64,000 nucleotides of DNA from Diadema setosum (lineage: Eukaryota; Echinodermata; Echinoidea; Diadematoida; Diadematidae), in assembly GCF_964275005.1 (NCBI RefSeq), contig NC_092697.1, positions 11,587,227 through 11,651,226 of the forward strand. Reading direction: 5' to 3'. The translations under genes were made by a program, and so were the position numbers. Under the pieces are notes generated by a model. It searched no databases and was not told the DNA's origin. It saw only the letters and a list, made by a program, of their open reading frames with translations. How positions within the stretch are numbered: position 1 is the first letter of the stretch; each line of letters starts with the position of its first letter. This document shows, piece after piece, positions 1 through 12,341 of this stretch.

Positions 1-199
1 TTTGTATTGCTCTCTATGCGTGTCGTCATGAACATACTGTAGTAGTCTTCTCATCAATGGCTGGCGGCACCAAAACTTAAAAAATTCATAACCTTTGAAC
101 GGATTGTCCGATTCCCTAAAAATTCACTCATGTGTACCACTAATATTGCTGCATTCACTCTTTTCGTGCACATGTACGTTTGGGTTTATTCCCCTTTAA
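1..199. repeat. MITE family M1, right part, cut by the window edge
   Basis: This stretch matches the right half of the longer element at 61044-61611. Shared words are TAGTCTTCTCATC, ACGGATTGTCCGATT and TTGCTGCATTCACTC or near variants, and both end in CCTTTAA. A third copy lies at 32152-32450. The TTAA ends suggest a piggyBac-type non-autonomous element, but that is inference. It lies in the intron before the death-domain exon. Confidence 0.75.
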
Positions 200-417
200 A
201 AAAAACAACAGCAACAACACAATATCATTATCGTTATATCAGAATGATTAAAATCGTCAATAACATGACAGTGTTTATCATGGTTGTGTTTTTTTAATCA
301 ATGACCTTTGAACCATCGTTTGTATTATCATCACAATCATTCTACTCTGATCAATACATGTATCAACTTTTTGTCATCGTCATGATCATCATCACCTTAC
401 TTTTGATTGATTCACAG

Positions 418-683
418 GCAGCATGGGTACCAACGTTACAGAACGCCAGATCCTCAAACTCTCTTCACTCATTGCCCCGACAGCATACAGCAGCCTAGCC
501 GTCGCCCTGGGCTTTGGCTATGCCGAGTACGAAGGTATCAAGACAAAACACTTGTTGGACATTAGGGGTGCGACAGTGGAGCTCTTGAACTCCTGGAAAA
601 TTAGAACAGGAGGACGTATCGACCACCTCGACCAGGCGCTGACAGAGGCCCAGTGTGCCGGACTGATAGAACAATACAAATAA
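418..683 (+). CDS. Death-domain protein, last coding exon (partial gene)
   Basis: A 3' splice site (pyrimidine-rich tract, then TTCACAG) ends at 417 and the reading frame runs to TAA at 681-683. The exon encodes about 87 residues that read as one death-fold domain: a leucine-rich first helix (LSSLIAPTAYSSLAVALGFG), a middle helix with LLDIRGATVELLNSW, and a final LDQALTEAQCAGLIEQYK. Spacing matches the six-helix death domain of adaptor and receptor proteins, which pair with other death domains in apoptosis or immune signalling. The rest of the gene lies left of the window. Exon phase is such that GC completes the first codon, so ATG at 423 is probably internal, not the start. The parent protein cannot be named. 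Confidence 0.72.
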
Positions 684-2457
684 TGATTCGACCAAAGTAT
701 GGTACAATCACACCTCAGCGCCTCTCTCCTCTGAAATAGAGTATACTATACATGTGTCATATATTCTCGAGGCTATATTATGTGGAACGATGTGGCATAC
801 ATGTATGAGAGTGAGGTTCAGATAATCACATCATTAACATGGACATACCACGTGACTTCCTGTCAGGAAAGCAAACATGAACTTTATGTTTGATTACTCA
901 CCCATTCGAATCCGTCTTCCTATAATAATACTAGGTATATCGGAATTTAATTGGGAAGTCGTTGATTGGATCTCATGTTTAAAAATGAGTGTAACGGGAG
1001 TTGAGAAAATCAGTCCCTACTATGCAGAGTCTGTCAGTGAAGGAAGGGGATAGGAGATGGGGAGTACAAAATAGGGTATGCATCTCAAAATCTGTGAAAT
1101 CTATGTGTATCATTACTCTAGAGTGATTAGAGTGAAATTTGTTGTACATGCATAAGGGATTTTTGAGATATCTTGAACATTCCGTGAAATTAAAAAAAAA
1201 ATCAAAATTTGTCTTTTACTAACAATCGACATATATGCACTCCATGAAGATGTTTGCGTTGTTTTGAAATGGTGGTCATGGAAGAGCCATAATGATATGC
1301 CTGCTTTTTTCATTGATCACGGGAGATATTTTCATCCCATGGCAAAGGCCAACTGACTTTTCAGAGACAGACGGACGTTAACATTGCGTCCAGGGCGCTA
1401 GCGTCCTTGTTCTTCTCAGGCATTATGGTTGTGACTTACGCGGTACTACTGCTAATCCGATGGCAGGTATTTCCTCTCATTTCAATGTGTACATACTGCA
1501 TCAGGCTATCCTATCATATTAATGGAGATAAATATTTTTAACTCTGCTATGGTGAAGTGAAGCAAGTGACGTCATAAAACCTAGGTCTGAGGCCTGTTTG
1601 GTTTAGTGATGAAGTTTATTTCACGAATATTACACTGAATTAATTCTTTATGAGGAATTTTAAAATACTGATCGTTGACTCTGTCCTCATGCAACAGTTT
1701 TTGTTCAGGCAAGTGATGTGCAAGACGTCTCCTGCCTTACTGAAACCCCCCCCCCCAAAAAAAAAAAAAAAAAATGGGTCAGTAAATCAAACAATCTATT
1801 ATGCTGCAATGATTTCACTGTAGATTGTCCACTAACCATTCTGCCGTTGTGTGTGTTAGTGTGTTTTATTGATGATGATGATGATGATCCACAGCATTTG
1901 TAAACACGGTATATCTACGAGTATCTTAGGAGACATTATTATTATTGGGTATATCATACACCTGAATGTGTTTGTGCATGACTGTGTACTATAATGTTCA
2001 TCTTCCATATTTTTATCCAACGCATTTTATTTCTCCAGTTGATTCAGGGTGCAACCCAGTGCAAGCTGCCACTCTATCAGGAACTTTCAGTTCCTCTTTG
2101 TGCATGAGCAGTAAAAGGTCATTTGTACAATCACGCATGAGATAAGAATCCGTGATGTATTGCTTATTCATGTTGTAAATGGTGCTTGCTGGTACATTCA
2201 CAAGACAGCAACTCTGTTATTAATAAACTATTAAGCGTCAATTGACACACCATTCTGGTCACCTGATCTATGTTGGACATGGATTCTATCAACTGTTGTG
2301 TGGGGTAAGCTTATGCATTATGATTACGAATGATTGCCAAATCAACTGAGGAAAAAAAAAAAAAGAAAGGATGTTTGTACCAATATGCACATGAGATAAC
2401 ATTGTGAATTGAATTATATTGTGCAACTGACTTGGTCCGTGTCTACAACATGTGTCC
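684..2457. other. Gene-free stretch after the death-domain exon
   Basis: No coding exon or recognisable element. It holds a C-run followed by an A-run near 1747-1775 and a short GATGAT repeat near 1870-1887. No AATAAA was found close behind the death-domain stop, so the transcript end is unknown. Confidence 0.5.
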
Positions 2458-2973
2458 GATATATATATATATATATATATGAGACCTGAATATAAGAACG
2501 ACCCAAGTCCAATTTTTGGCCAAATTGAGTTTGACATCGGAAATTGTAGCTTATGCATGGACTCATCTTGTGTGTAAATGATAAATCCTAATTACCCCCG
2601 GAAGTGCCTGAAATCAATGAGTGAAATCTTTTAATGTAAGAATGAAGGACTTGGGTCATTCTTACATTCATATTATAGCGCTCTCTCTCATCCTTCTCTC
2701 ACCTCTATGGCAAAATATCATGTACATGATTCAAAGATAGACCAAAGTCCATGTGATTCAAAGAACGACCCAAGTCCATCACACAAAATGGCCTCTCTAC
2801 AATTAATGTAAATGTTAATTGTCATAATATTATGCTCTACTTTGTAATACAATGTTGCCTTCCCATCACAGTTAAATAGAATATTATTGGACAAAAAAAA
2901 AAGATATGAAGTTTTTTTAAGTTTACTCGAAATGATCTTCTATGGACTTGGGTCGTTCTTATATTCAGATACT

Positions 2974-3028
<55 letters not shown>

Positions 3029-3035
3029 CATATAT
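2458..3035. repeat. Inverted-repeat element inside a (TA)n tract
   Basis: A (TA)n tract at 2458-2480 and another at about 2979-3035 bracket an element with inverted ends: GAATATAAGAACGACCCAAG near 2487 and its reverse complement ending near 2971. The ACCCAAGTCC word, exact or near, recurs internally at about 2648 and 2770 in both orientations. This looks like a MITE that entered a TA microsatellite (TA target site, Tc1/mariner-like by inference). Confidence 0.7.
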
Positions 3036-5326
3036 ATGTGTACACTGTATTTCTTTTATACTATGTTCCAAGTTGGTATGTGCTTGCTATAAGTATGTGT
3101 TGTGACATGCAAAGTACAAAATTAATGGCGAAATGTCATGATGAAAAGAACTTCTGTAATAAATATATATAATTATGCCACCCGAAAGATTGTATACCCC
3201 ATTTTGTTGGCGATTGCCGTGAGAGCTTAATCCGATTGCAGTTTAATACTGCGGAAATGTTTGTCGATGAGACTGCGTGAACACCAACTAAATATCCATT
3301 TCACAGATGATTCCGGAAACACTGTGTACACTTCTGTCTTATTACAGTGCTAACTACGAATAGTACCATTGTGTACATTGAGTACGGGTCCCGTTTTTCC
3401 CATTTGTTTTCAAGTACACTCCTACTCGTTGCAGAAAACTCTCAAAAGATTTCGAATCAGACAATTGATATTATAATGATAAGTTTTTAAATGTTCGTTT
3501 TGTTTTCATCCAAAAATTACAGCTCATATCGGGAGTAATGAGGTAAAATTACAGTAATCGTTATTTGATCTGCATTTATTCCTTTCACCCACTAGTCCTG
3601 ACACTCATAACCACATACAACTGTACGTTGATAACATGTATACGCTATTGGAAGATGATTTTGAGCTTGTTTCAATTGGGTTTCAATTGGGTTCTTCGCA
3701 TACGATGAGTTACGTAATCATATTAATAACTAATTTCATCGGTTTAACCTCCGAATCCCTTGATTTTTTTCCTGTTCCCTCCTCTTTCTCCCTCTTTAAG
3801 GCCATTTGCTATTTTGGCCTCCATTTGATTTATTTGATAGAACAAGGTCACGCAATCAATATAGTTCTCATCAGTTTGAAAGAAAACACAGCTAGCCTCC
3901 AGATGTGGATAATTTTGTAAAGGGATTCATCTTAATTAGTCGTAGTACTGATACAGTGTAGCTTCTTCATTTCAAAGTGTCACTTCTTATACAATTATGT
4001 CCCTTTATCGATTACATCATCTTTGGGAAGACAGAGGAATTTGTCACGAAAGGATCATTTTAGTTACAATTGTGAGAATATATCTCCACTTTTCAAACTC
4101 AACATAATCTGTTATGCGTTCAGCAATTTACAATGTAAATTATTGTGTGCATGAATGAGTGGAATCATTATGGTGGTGATGGGGGAGTATCTTCTACCGG
4201 GCTGGATTTCTTTGTACACTGTACATGTATTTTTATTTTTTTCATAATTTTTCTTGTAACGCAGTCCGTGGATATGCTTCAAGCCGCCAGCTCTAGGTAT
4301 GTTTTGGCATTTAAATAAATTGACAACTCAATCAATTTAATCAGGCCCATTTTTATTTTCACCAGTATTATCACATAAACCTATACAAAACCCTATTATT
4401 CATTTTAGCCGTTTAATTTCGGCTCACTAGCTGCCAGGAGTAATTTAAAAGAGTTCCTACTATTCACAATGTAATACAAAATGAACATCATGTCATGGAA
4501 TGTGTGAAAATTAATCAATTGTAGCGGCGCACATAAATGGACACAACCATGCGAATGACAAAGGCGGAACTCAAAATTAAGAGAAATATGTATGGAACAG
4601 AATCTGTAGACGAACTTGCGGCTGAAATTATTGTATCCGTAGACTAACTGAATGTTGTGCGTGAGTCGAGTTTCGAGTCTTCTTTAAAATAAAATCAGTG
4701 CATCCGCCGCCTTCGGCTCAGATCTTTAGCGTGAGCCTTGGGTGTGTAATACTTACGTCATCGCTGCCCGAGCTTTTTGCTGTCAAACGACTTGTATTGA
4801 CTGCTTTCTGGCTCAGGCACAGGGTCAAACACCATTTGAGATTTGTGTCTCATCCGGATAAGTCCTGTCTACACCCAGGATTTAGGTCTTTTGCTGGATC
4901 GAGAACTTTTAAAAACGTCGTCTATCGTTAAATGAATTTCCTAGCGTTTCAGTCGACGGTGATATCGTTGGAGCAATGTTTGCAAACATTTGACATGGAA
5001 TAACATTCGGTGGCGAGTGCTCTTTTCTGAACTCGCATCAACAGCCAGATGCCGCACACAAGCGAGTGAAGATGAAAGCCAACATTTTGCGTTTTAGCTC
5101 ACGGTCATTGGGTCTTATGATGGAACTAAGAAGAATGGGAGGATTGATTTAGAATTGACTGCCTCAAAAAGAGACCGTGGAAAATCACTTTGCAACGCGG
5201 ACAGATGGTGTAATATTTCTTGCTTTTGTTGACTACATCTCCGCTTTATCCATCAAAGCGGCGTATTTTTTGTCTTTATTTTTACATCTCGTGTGATTTC
5301 ATGGTGTCCATTTTCAACGAAATGCC
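3036..5326. other. Gene-free stretch upstream of the TRIM gene
   Basis: No convincing exon. Small open frames at 3636-3920 and 4698-4931 show no family resemblance and no splice support. The last few hundred bases presumably hold the promoter and 5' UTR of the TRIM gene, but no TATA box or other core element stands out. Confidence 0.45.
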
Positions 5327-7327
5327 ATGGCGTCTCTCAGAAAAGTATACCAGAATTTGAACTGTCCTCTGTGTATGGACATCTTTGAGGAAGCAACACT
5401 TCTGAATTGTGGACACACTTTCTGTCGCAAGTGTTTGGTCAAATACGATGAATTTCACCCCGATTGCAAAGACATGCTGTGCCCGCTCTGCCAGGAACCA
5501 ACGCCGCTCACGGAGCAGAGAGTTGGAGGGCTGTCTTCCAACGCGACTCTAAGGGGTGTGGTAGGCGACTGCATGCGCCTCTCGGTGACGCAGAATTCCA
5601 GACACCGTCTTCACCAAACGTGCAACCTGTGCAAGATCAGCAACGAACGCTCTTCAACATCAAGATCGAACTCGTCTATGGTTACAGAACAACCTGAGGC
5701 TGTGTCGTTCTGCTTCGACTGCGACGGCTACCTGTGCGAAAGCTGCTACTCCGGCCACACACGGATGGTGTCCTTGTTTGGGGATCATCGAATTGTGCCT
5801 ATCGAAGAGATGGTGGATGATGCATCCGACGATGAGTTTCCGATGATGTGTGGAGAGCACAAGACGGAACAACTGGGCTTCTATTGCCAGGATTGTGAAG
5901 ACATCGCTTGTCCTAAATGCAAAGCAGCAAAACATGGCAGTCACGACCATGCCGTTAAGGATCTCGCGCAATATGAGCACGAGACGAGACAGAAAATCGA
6001 CATGCTGGTGATGCGGAGTTCAGTTCGCACGGCCAAGATAAGCAAACACATCAGTGATATCGAGCAGGAAAGAAAGTACGTACGGACAGTGATAGCTAGA
6101 ATCAATGCTGAAATCAATCGCTCATACGAGGAAAAAAGGCGCAGATTGGAGGAAAATCGAGCTCGAATATTGAAGGAGGTGGCCAAAGTCGAGACAGTAT
6201 ACAACGGCAGACTCAGTGAGCTGCAAGTGGTCGCTGCTAAACTCTCCAGGAGAATATCCGTTTCTAATGAATTGATATCAAAGGGGAAAAGAAAGTTACT
6301 TCGTGGTGAAAGTCGTGTTGCTCATGGTCACCTTTATCAAGAACTCGACCAGGTGCTGAGCGAGGAGATAGATATGGCAGCTCCTGGTCGATTACGAGAT
6401 GTGACGAGCAAGACTTGTTTTGTGCCTGCCCCCAGGGATTCCCTTGATCTTGGTCAGATTGGTGCCCATGTCACTGGCTGGACTGTGGACAACGAATTCG
6501 ACATACCCGGAGACGATGCCATGAATGGACTTGCAAGAATGGACTACGATAAGGTCGCAATATCTTACTACAACGGGGGAGTAGACTCTTTCGACGTTCT
6601 AACAGGTCATCGAACGATGTTAGTCGATACCGATGATCGAGGTACTCACGACGTCGCCTTCCTCAGTGATGGTAGATTCGTTGTCACAAACACTCGTCGA
6701 GTATTGAGGTTGTTCAACGCGGATAAGTCCCCGACGGAGACTCGTTACGACACTCCTTCGGACGCAACTGGCCTAACCATGCTCGCCGTCGACCACGACG
6801 ACAATATTCTTCTTTCCTACTGGGATCTGAAGAAAATCTACGTGTTTTCGTCAGCAGGAGGACGACCGCTAAGGATCGTCGAAACCGACAGGGAACCTCG
6901 GCAAGTCCATCCGACGACAACAGGCGTCATCGTCACGCAGAGATTGAGCAACGTTTCGCTGATCGATGAAAGCGGTGGCATCGTGTGGTCGGTGACGAAA
7001 CGTAAGGGATATCTGTATCCGGCGATCAGCGATGGAGACCAGCTCTACATAGCGTGCGTGCGACCTACGGAAGGCACTCTTTCTATTGAGCATTACACAT
7101 TGGGTGGAAAACATCTCGGAACCGTCGTAAAGAATGTGAGGATCAAGACACCGTCAAGACACTGGTACTACATGACTTTCCTCTCGCCATCCTGCATTGC
7201 CTTTTGTACAGCCGGACGCCTCTACGTCATCCGAAAATCATTGACCAGAACCAAGATTCTTTCCGACATTGTCTCTCCCAGGCGTATTGAGGTAGACACT
7301 GGGGTGAAAATTTGCAAGACATTGTGA
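5327..7327 (+). CDS. TRIM-like RING/B-box/coiled-coil protein with C-terminal beta-propeller
   Basis: Single-exon gene, 666 codons, ATG in a strong context (GCCATGG). Residues 13-55 form a C3HC4 RING finger (C13, C16, C28, H30, C33, C36, C52, C55), the E2-binding module of ubiquitin E3 ligases. A B-box-1-like zinc site follows (C99-x2-C102 ... C129, C132, C137, C140, H144, H154) with a serine-rich insert at about 105-118. An acidic linker (DDASDDE) leads to B-box 2 (C175, H178, C187, C190, C195, C198, H203, H208). About 213-320 is a charged, heptad-like coiled coil for dimerisation. About 390-660 contains repeated strand-turn blocks of an NHL/WD-like beta-propeller, probably the substrate-binding part. 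Domain order equals the TRIM-NHL class; the propeller is divergent, so no vertebrate orthologue is named. Likely a cytosolic E3 ligase. Confidence 0.92.
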   Translation: MASLRKVYQNLNCPLCMDIFEEATLLNCGHTFCRKCLVKYDEFHPDCKDMLCPLCQEPTPLTEQRVGGLSSNATLRGVVGDCMRLSVTQNSRHRLHQTCNLCKISNERSSTSRSNSSMVTEQPEAVSFCFDCDGYLCESCYSGHTRMVSLFGDHRIVPIEEMVDDASDDEFPMMCGEHKTEQLGFYCQDCEDIACPKCKAAKHGSHDHAVKDLAQYEHETRQKIDMLVMRSSVRTAKISKHISDIEQERKYVRTVIARINAEINRSYEEKRRRLEENRARILKEVAKVETVYNGRLSELQVVAAKLSRRISVSNELISKGKRKLLRGESRVAHGHLYQELDQVLSEEIDMAAPGRLRDVTSKTCFVPAPRDSLDLGQIGAHVTGWTVDNEFDIPGDDAMNGLARMDYDKVAISYYNGGVDSFDVLTGHRTMLVDTDDRGTHDVAFLSDGRFVVTNTRRVLRLFNADKSPTETRYDTPSDATGLTMLAVDHDDNILLSYWDLKKIYVFSSAGGRPLRIVETDREPRQVHPTTTGVIVTQRLSNVSLIDESGGIVWSVTKRKGYLYPAISDGDQLYIACVRPTEGTLSIEHYTLGGKHLGTVVKNVRIKTPSRHWYYMTFLSPSCIAFCTAGRLYVIRKSLTRTKILSDIVSPRRIEVDTGVKICKTL

Positions 7328-9600
7328 TTATAACAAGAGGGTGCCACCACAAGCTGTAATCAACTTGCGGTTATACATAGGAGCATTTTCTTTCTTCGTC
7401 CATAGAGCCGACAGAGTGTTGACACTCAATGTAAAATAGCGCTGAGATGATAGTCTGTCACTGACTTTGCGGCTGCTGTCGAGCTCCTAGATTGGTCACA
7501 AACATCTATTAGCATATAAGAACTTTGCATCCTTGTTGCTTAATATATAGCACTTCGATATTCTGATTGTGATAAACGGTTGATGATACTGTTGATAATA
7601 GTGCATTGTATGCAACTAGGGCCTACTGGAGTTTCATGCATGCCAAACTCTGAAAAAATAGGCCTACATGTCATGATAAGATTTGTACGCGCTAACCGTT
7701 TTAGTGATATGATACGAGGACATCTTTTATGCTTTTGTCATTTCCCCTGGGTATAACTGTGTAAGGCATTACTGGATTGCAAGAGCAAAACCGGCGACCT
7801 TACCTGTGTGCCGAAAATTGTATCTTATATGGTAGAAGCAAAAGAAACCCATAGACTTTCTAGTGGGTCTTTTGAACAGAGTTATTATCACAGTCACAAA
7901 TATAATTATGTTGGAGTTCTATAAACGCCAGATACGGGGTTATCCTTTGGACACAATTCAATACACCAACAGAAAGGTGATTCTTCAACCACTGAAGATG
8001 AAGTGTACATGGGGTCAAATTCGGGATGAAATTCCACCTATTGTTCTCTCTTTCAGCGTTTTATCGAGCATGTAACAAAAGGACGAGTGATCTGTATCTA
8101 ACACAGCCATCTTCGCATTTAAATGAATACAAATGGATATTTCAAGAGAAACAGATGACCTTTATAACCTTATCCTAATAACGTTGCAGACACGAAAGCA
8201 TGAAGAGGATCTGGTGTATGAAAAAATCATTAAGTTCTGACATTTTAACAAAGTGAATTTTACCGTGTAAGACCGTTTTCAAATAGGCTACTGATCGTTT
8301 CATTGTATATATATTTGCTATTGTTTTGGGAGGGACAAATTTTATTTTTTTATATTTTTTTTTTTTTAATGGGACGGAAAATCTATTCCAAATATGTTCA
8401 AAGAAATTCAGGTTTAATTTAAATTGAATTGCAATGTATGTGAAATGAAATAAAATATGCTCTTCAGTGACTTACATGGCCTTCAAATCTTGGCGGAGAT
8501 CAAGAACATAGCTTATCCTGTCATAGATGGGTTTTCATAATTATGTTATTACTCCCAATACGCACGTCGGTGAAACATAGGACTTATGGGCTAACCGTTC
8601 TCTTTAAAATAAAGATCAGGCCCAGAACTCAAAACTAAAAGAAAAAGAAATAAGTTCAGCGGAGGAATCGTCGGAAATTGATGTCAGAAGTTTCCCCGTT
8701 CCTAGGGAATAATTTCAATTTGCCCCTGCTTCCGGCGCGTGGAGCAACACGATTAAATTTCCACTTTGACTCAAACACAGGTAGAAAGCATAGTATGTCT
8801 CCGGGGGCTGGGATTTGAAACCAGGAACTCTCCTTGGAAACGCACGTCAGCGTGAGGCTTTAAAGTGAAAGGTTCGTAGTAATGTAGGATAGCCAAACCT
8901 CTATCTAAACATAATCGCAGTGTTCAATTTTTTTTTTTTTTTTTTTTTTTTTACGTGATCATCATGATGATTTTAGTAGAAATACTATACGGCAAACTGG
9001 AACGTCGGGTTAGCCCGTGGTTGCTGCAAATCTCTATGACAAAGCAGTAAGCGAAAAAAAAAAAAATACAAATACAGACTAGTGTACCCCTCCTTTTGAA
9101 AACTGATAGACGATATTGTTACAAAAAAAATCGTCTGCATGAAAAATGAACGAAAACTCAGAGAGTTTTTTTTTAAAATCATGTTTACGTGATTTCATTG
9201 CAAGCCTATTCAATCACAGATTGGAATGAGGAAGACATTAAAATGCAGAACTGCTTTTTTTTTGGGGGGGGGGGAGGGGGTGGGGGTAGACATAATGCGT
9301 AGTCCTTGCCAAAACTTTGGTCCTTCGGAGGATGTAAATAAATACTGATGACTAGCTTGCTATTTCCGGCAGATGTCTTTTTGTTCAGTTGATTTTTCGT
9401 TTTCTTTTCCTTTATTTAGCTTTATGATCACACCACTTCGTTGTGAGCCATTAGTGATGATGCCGTAAGGCGAGACTTTGCCACGTTGAGAGTTGTTCTT
9501 CCGTGGATTTGGATGAAGTTATCCTAGTCAAAACAGGAGCGGATGGTACATGTATACGCAAAGAAAGAAACAATCATCACATTTCCTTCGTGGTGGAAGC
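7328..9600. other. 3' UTR and gene-free DNA after the TRIM gene
   Basis: No further coding region. Possible 3' UTR up to an AATAAA at 8449. Poly-T runs lie near 8344-8368 and 8930-8952, and a long G-run near 9265-9290. No named element recognised. Confidence 0.45.
8449..8454 (+). promoter_or_regulatory. Candidate polyadenylation signal of the TRIM gene
   Basis: AATAAA hexamer about 1.1 kb behind the TRIM stop codon, on the same strand. It is one of few such hexamers here, but use is not shown by the sequence alone. Confidence 0.3.
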
Positions 9601-10209
9601 AAGACGTAGACTGATAATGATAATACATGACTTATATTGCGCCAAATCCATTCTGTAGAGTGCTCCAGGCGCACACATACTACATATTATTACCCTGGTT
9701 ACGATGCATCGATGCAATTCAGTATTGTTGCCGTGTCAAGCGCTCCGCAATCATGCAAAACCAGAAAATTTCGCCTGCATGAAAGATTCGCAGAAAGTGA
9801 AATGTATATGCGCAAAGTGTTTGTCTCCATAATGCACCGAATGGCAGTGGCGATTCGCGAAAGTCTCGTGCCGCGAAAAAGGATGTCGGCTCCAATTCGC
9901 GAAAGTTTCATGCTGCTATTTTTGGCTTCACCATGCAGAAGAGAAGTTCCTATACTCAAAGAATAACGATTAGCTTTACAACGTGATTCATGTACCGGTC
10001 TTTATAAATTAGGTCGTAATTTTCCCCCTACAAATTAAGGGGTCCCTGGATTGAGATCCAGAAAAGAAATCAGCGTGATCCGTCTATTACCGGTCTTTGT
10101 AAATTATATGTGTTTTATTTTTCTTTGCACAAGGTAAGGGGTCCCACATATGGGGGTCCAGGAAGGATATCAAATTCTAACAGGTCGATTTGAAATCTTA
10201 TGAACCCGA
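9601..10209. other. Gene-free stretch with weakly repetitive DNA
   Basis: The segment near 9610-9670 (GATAATACATGACTTATATTG and onward) resembles the tails of old LINEs or SINEs. A word close to ATTCGCGAAAGT recurs at about 9851 and 9895. Open frames of 109 and 86 codons overlap on opposite strands and show no domain. Confidence 0.35.
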
Positions 10210-10220
10210 AAAAGCAAAAA

Positions 10221-10251
<31 letters not shown>

Positions 10252-10292
10252 CAAAACAAAACAAAACAAACAAACAAACAAACAAACAAAAC
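10210..10292. repeat. (AAAAC)n/(CAAA)n microsatellite
   Basis: Tandem AAAAC units pass into CAAA units. Simple sequence. Confidence 0.9.
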
Positions 10293-10684
10293 ACTGAGGC
10301 CATAACAATAATGAGTAGGATTAATCACCGACATGAGACTTTCCATTTATTTCAACAGTTGGATGCGGGGTGCAACATCTCTGGTAAATGTGTCTTGGGC
10401 GATAGACGCTGAAGTAAAGGTCAAGAACTGTAACTCATCTCTCCTTTCAAACCAAGGAGGGGGGGGGGGGATATTTGAGATAACCTCTCTTAACCTGTTC
10501 ATGAGAATTAAAGAGACCCCGTGCAAAACCATTTAGATCCGCCCCATATCACAGATACTATAGGAAATCGATCGGGGATAAGATGACATTAGATTGATGA
10601 GACCAAGGTAGTATGATGTGAACGCAGACTAAAACCTACAAAAGCCATCTGATGTAGGGGATCACCCGGTTCTTTTTGCAAATG

Positions 10685-11060
10685 TTGAAGGCATAATTTA
10701 CCATTCGCAGATGAAACAAAAACCCAGCTTTCTTGCTTCAAAATAGTTCGGAAATGTGAGTTAGGAATAGAAACAGCCAATGTAAAATTTTGAGTCGGTA
10801 TGATTAATGATAAGTACTGTTAGATATACAAAATGTGAACAATAGTTATGACAAAAATGTTTCGAGACTAAACCGTCTACAGTCATGGTTTATTACGAAA
10901 AACAGTGATATCTCCTTGTATTTTAGGCTTTATTTGCAACTTTTTTTTTTACATGGAGGAATGTTATGTTAGCAACTGACCTTCACATATGCATCAAAAT
11001 GTGATATCTTGAACATTTTTTTTTTAAAATCACTGTTCCCAATGGTATACAGTGCTTTGA
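10685..11060 (-). repeat. MITE family M2, copy 1
   Basis: This is the reverse complement of the element at 51795-52147. Shared words are AAACAAAAACCCAGCTT, CAAAATGTGAACAATAG, AACCGTCTACAGT and AAAATCACTGTTCCCAATGG. The ends carry imperfect inverted repeats (TTTACCATT-type). It has no coding capacity. Confidence 0.75.
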
Positions 11061-11779
11061 TATCGATTCTCTTGTTCTTCTTTTTCTTCTTCTTCCTCTT
11101 CTTCTTCTACTTACTTTTTTTTCTAAAGATGCCAAGTGGCAATATCTTGTACAGAGGAGGGCGAAATTACACGATTTAACATTTTTCAGTCCACTAGGAG
11201 GTCGAGATCTGTGTTCGAAAAATGGGGGTACAGATAGTAATGAGTTACACAGTGTGTTCGATGTTGAAGCTTGCAATTATTAAGGGATCTAGCAAATTTA
11301 CATAAATTTCATCATTATAAATCGCTTCGGTCATGTTCCTGCTTTGTTGAGAGACGATGAATATGACTGGAATTGAATGTGCGAAGACATTTTGATTTCA
11401 GACTTCTAATCAGAATATTCGGAGACTGTTGTCCGTTGTAAATGAGAGGGTTTTTTTTTTTTGGTTTTTTTTTTTTTGCATTGTATTTTTAGTATAAAGG
11501 TCTATTCTGAAGTCTCTTTGGTTAGTGGTATGCATGTCTTTGTTTTGTAGAGCACAGTATTATACAACATGACGTGTACATGAAAAGCATGCCTGCGGAC
11601 TGTTCATTCATTTACAGTATATTACAGTATAGTATATAGCTGTTTTATGAAATAGCTATGCGACAAATTGAATGTTCTTATTTTGTAACGCAGTAACTAA
11701 CAATGTTGGCAAGTTTTCTCAAATAAAACGTGAGCAATGATTGCAATTTCTCTGTCACTCCACCCGTCTATAATGTTCG
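11061..11779. other. Gene-free stretch between two MITEs
   Basis: A CTTCTT-rich run lies near 11075-11110 and T-runs near 11450-11477. Nothing else is recognised. Confidence 0.4.
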
Positions 11780-12082
11780 TACTCTCTAAAAAAAAAATCG
11801 AGTGAAAATATTCACTCTTAAAAGAGTGAATACAAAAAAAAAGAGTGGATTTAGAGTGAAATTGGAGTGAATTTTGAGTGGAAATGTTCAATTTCACTCA
11901 TTTTGGAGTGACCTCAAGGATCACTCGAAGATTTTGGAGTGATCCCTGAGGTCACTCTAAAACGAGTGAAAATGAACATTTTCACTCGAAATTCGGTCCA
12001 ATTTCACTCTAAATCCACTTTTTTTTTGTATTCACTCTTTTAAGAGTTAATATTTTCACTCGATTTTTTTTTTGAGAGAGTA
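11780..12082. repeat. Long palindromic MITE family M3, copy 1
   Basis: The two halves are nearly perfect reverse complements for about 150 bases each, from ACTCTCTAAAAAAAAA to TTTTTTTTTGAGAGAGT. TA lies at both borders, as for Tc1/mariner-type insertions. Within each arm the word AGAGTGAA or GAGTGAAA recurs every 10-25 bases. A close copy is at 48153-48451. Confidence 0.88.
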
Positions 12083-12268
12083 TATAACAAATGTATAATT
12101 ACCATGCACGACAATCAGTAAGGTCTACACATTCTTACTTTTTTTAAACCTCCTGCATTCATTTCAATTTCAGTTCAATTTATTATCTGTTTATTATTCA
12201 TTCATGTTTCCCTGAAGAAGAAAAGGTCGCACAGTCAGTTTGCTAACTGTTTTAAAAGGGCGCCCTCT

Positions 12269-12270
<2 letters not shown>

Positions 12271-12334
<64 letters not shown>
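12271..12334. repeat. (TA)n microsatellite
   Basis: About 32 TA units without interruption. Confidence 0.95.

Positions 12335-12341
<7 letters not shown>

Noticed and set aside
2837-3172. Open frames rich in Y and I around 3.0 kb
   Set aside because: They are translations of the (TA)n tract on both strands.
4698-4931. 77-codon frame upstream of the TRIM gene
   Set aside because: No family resemblance; more likely promoter or 5' UTR DNA.
9637-9966. 109-codon frame with an opposite-strand 86-codon frame
   Set aside because: No domain, no splice context, and both strands are open, as expected from low stop density by chance.
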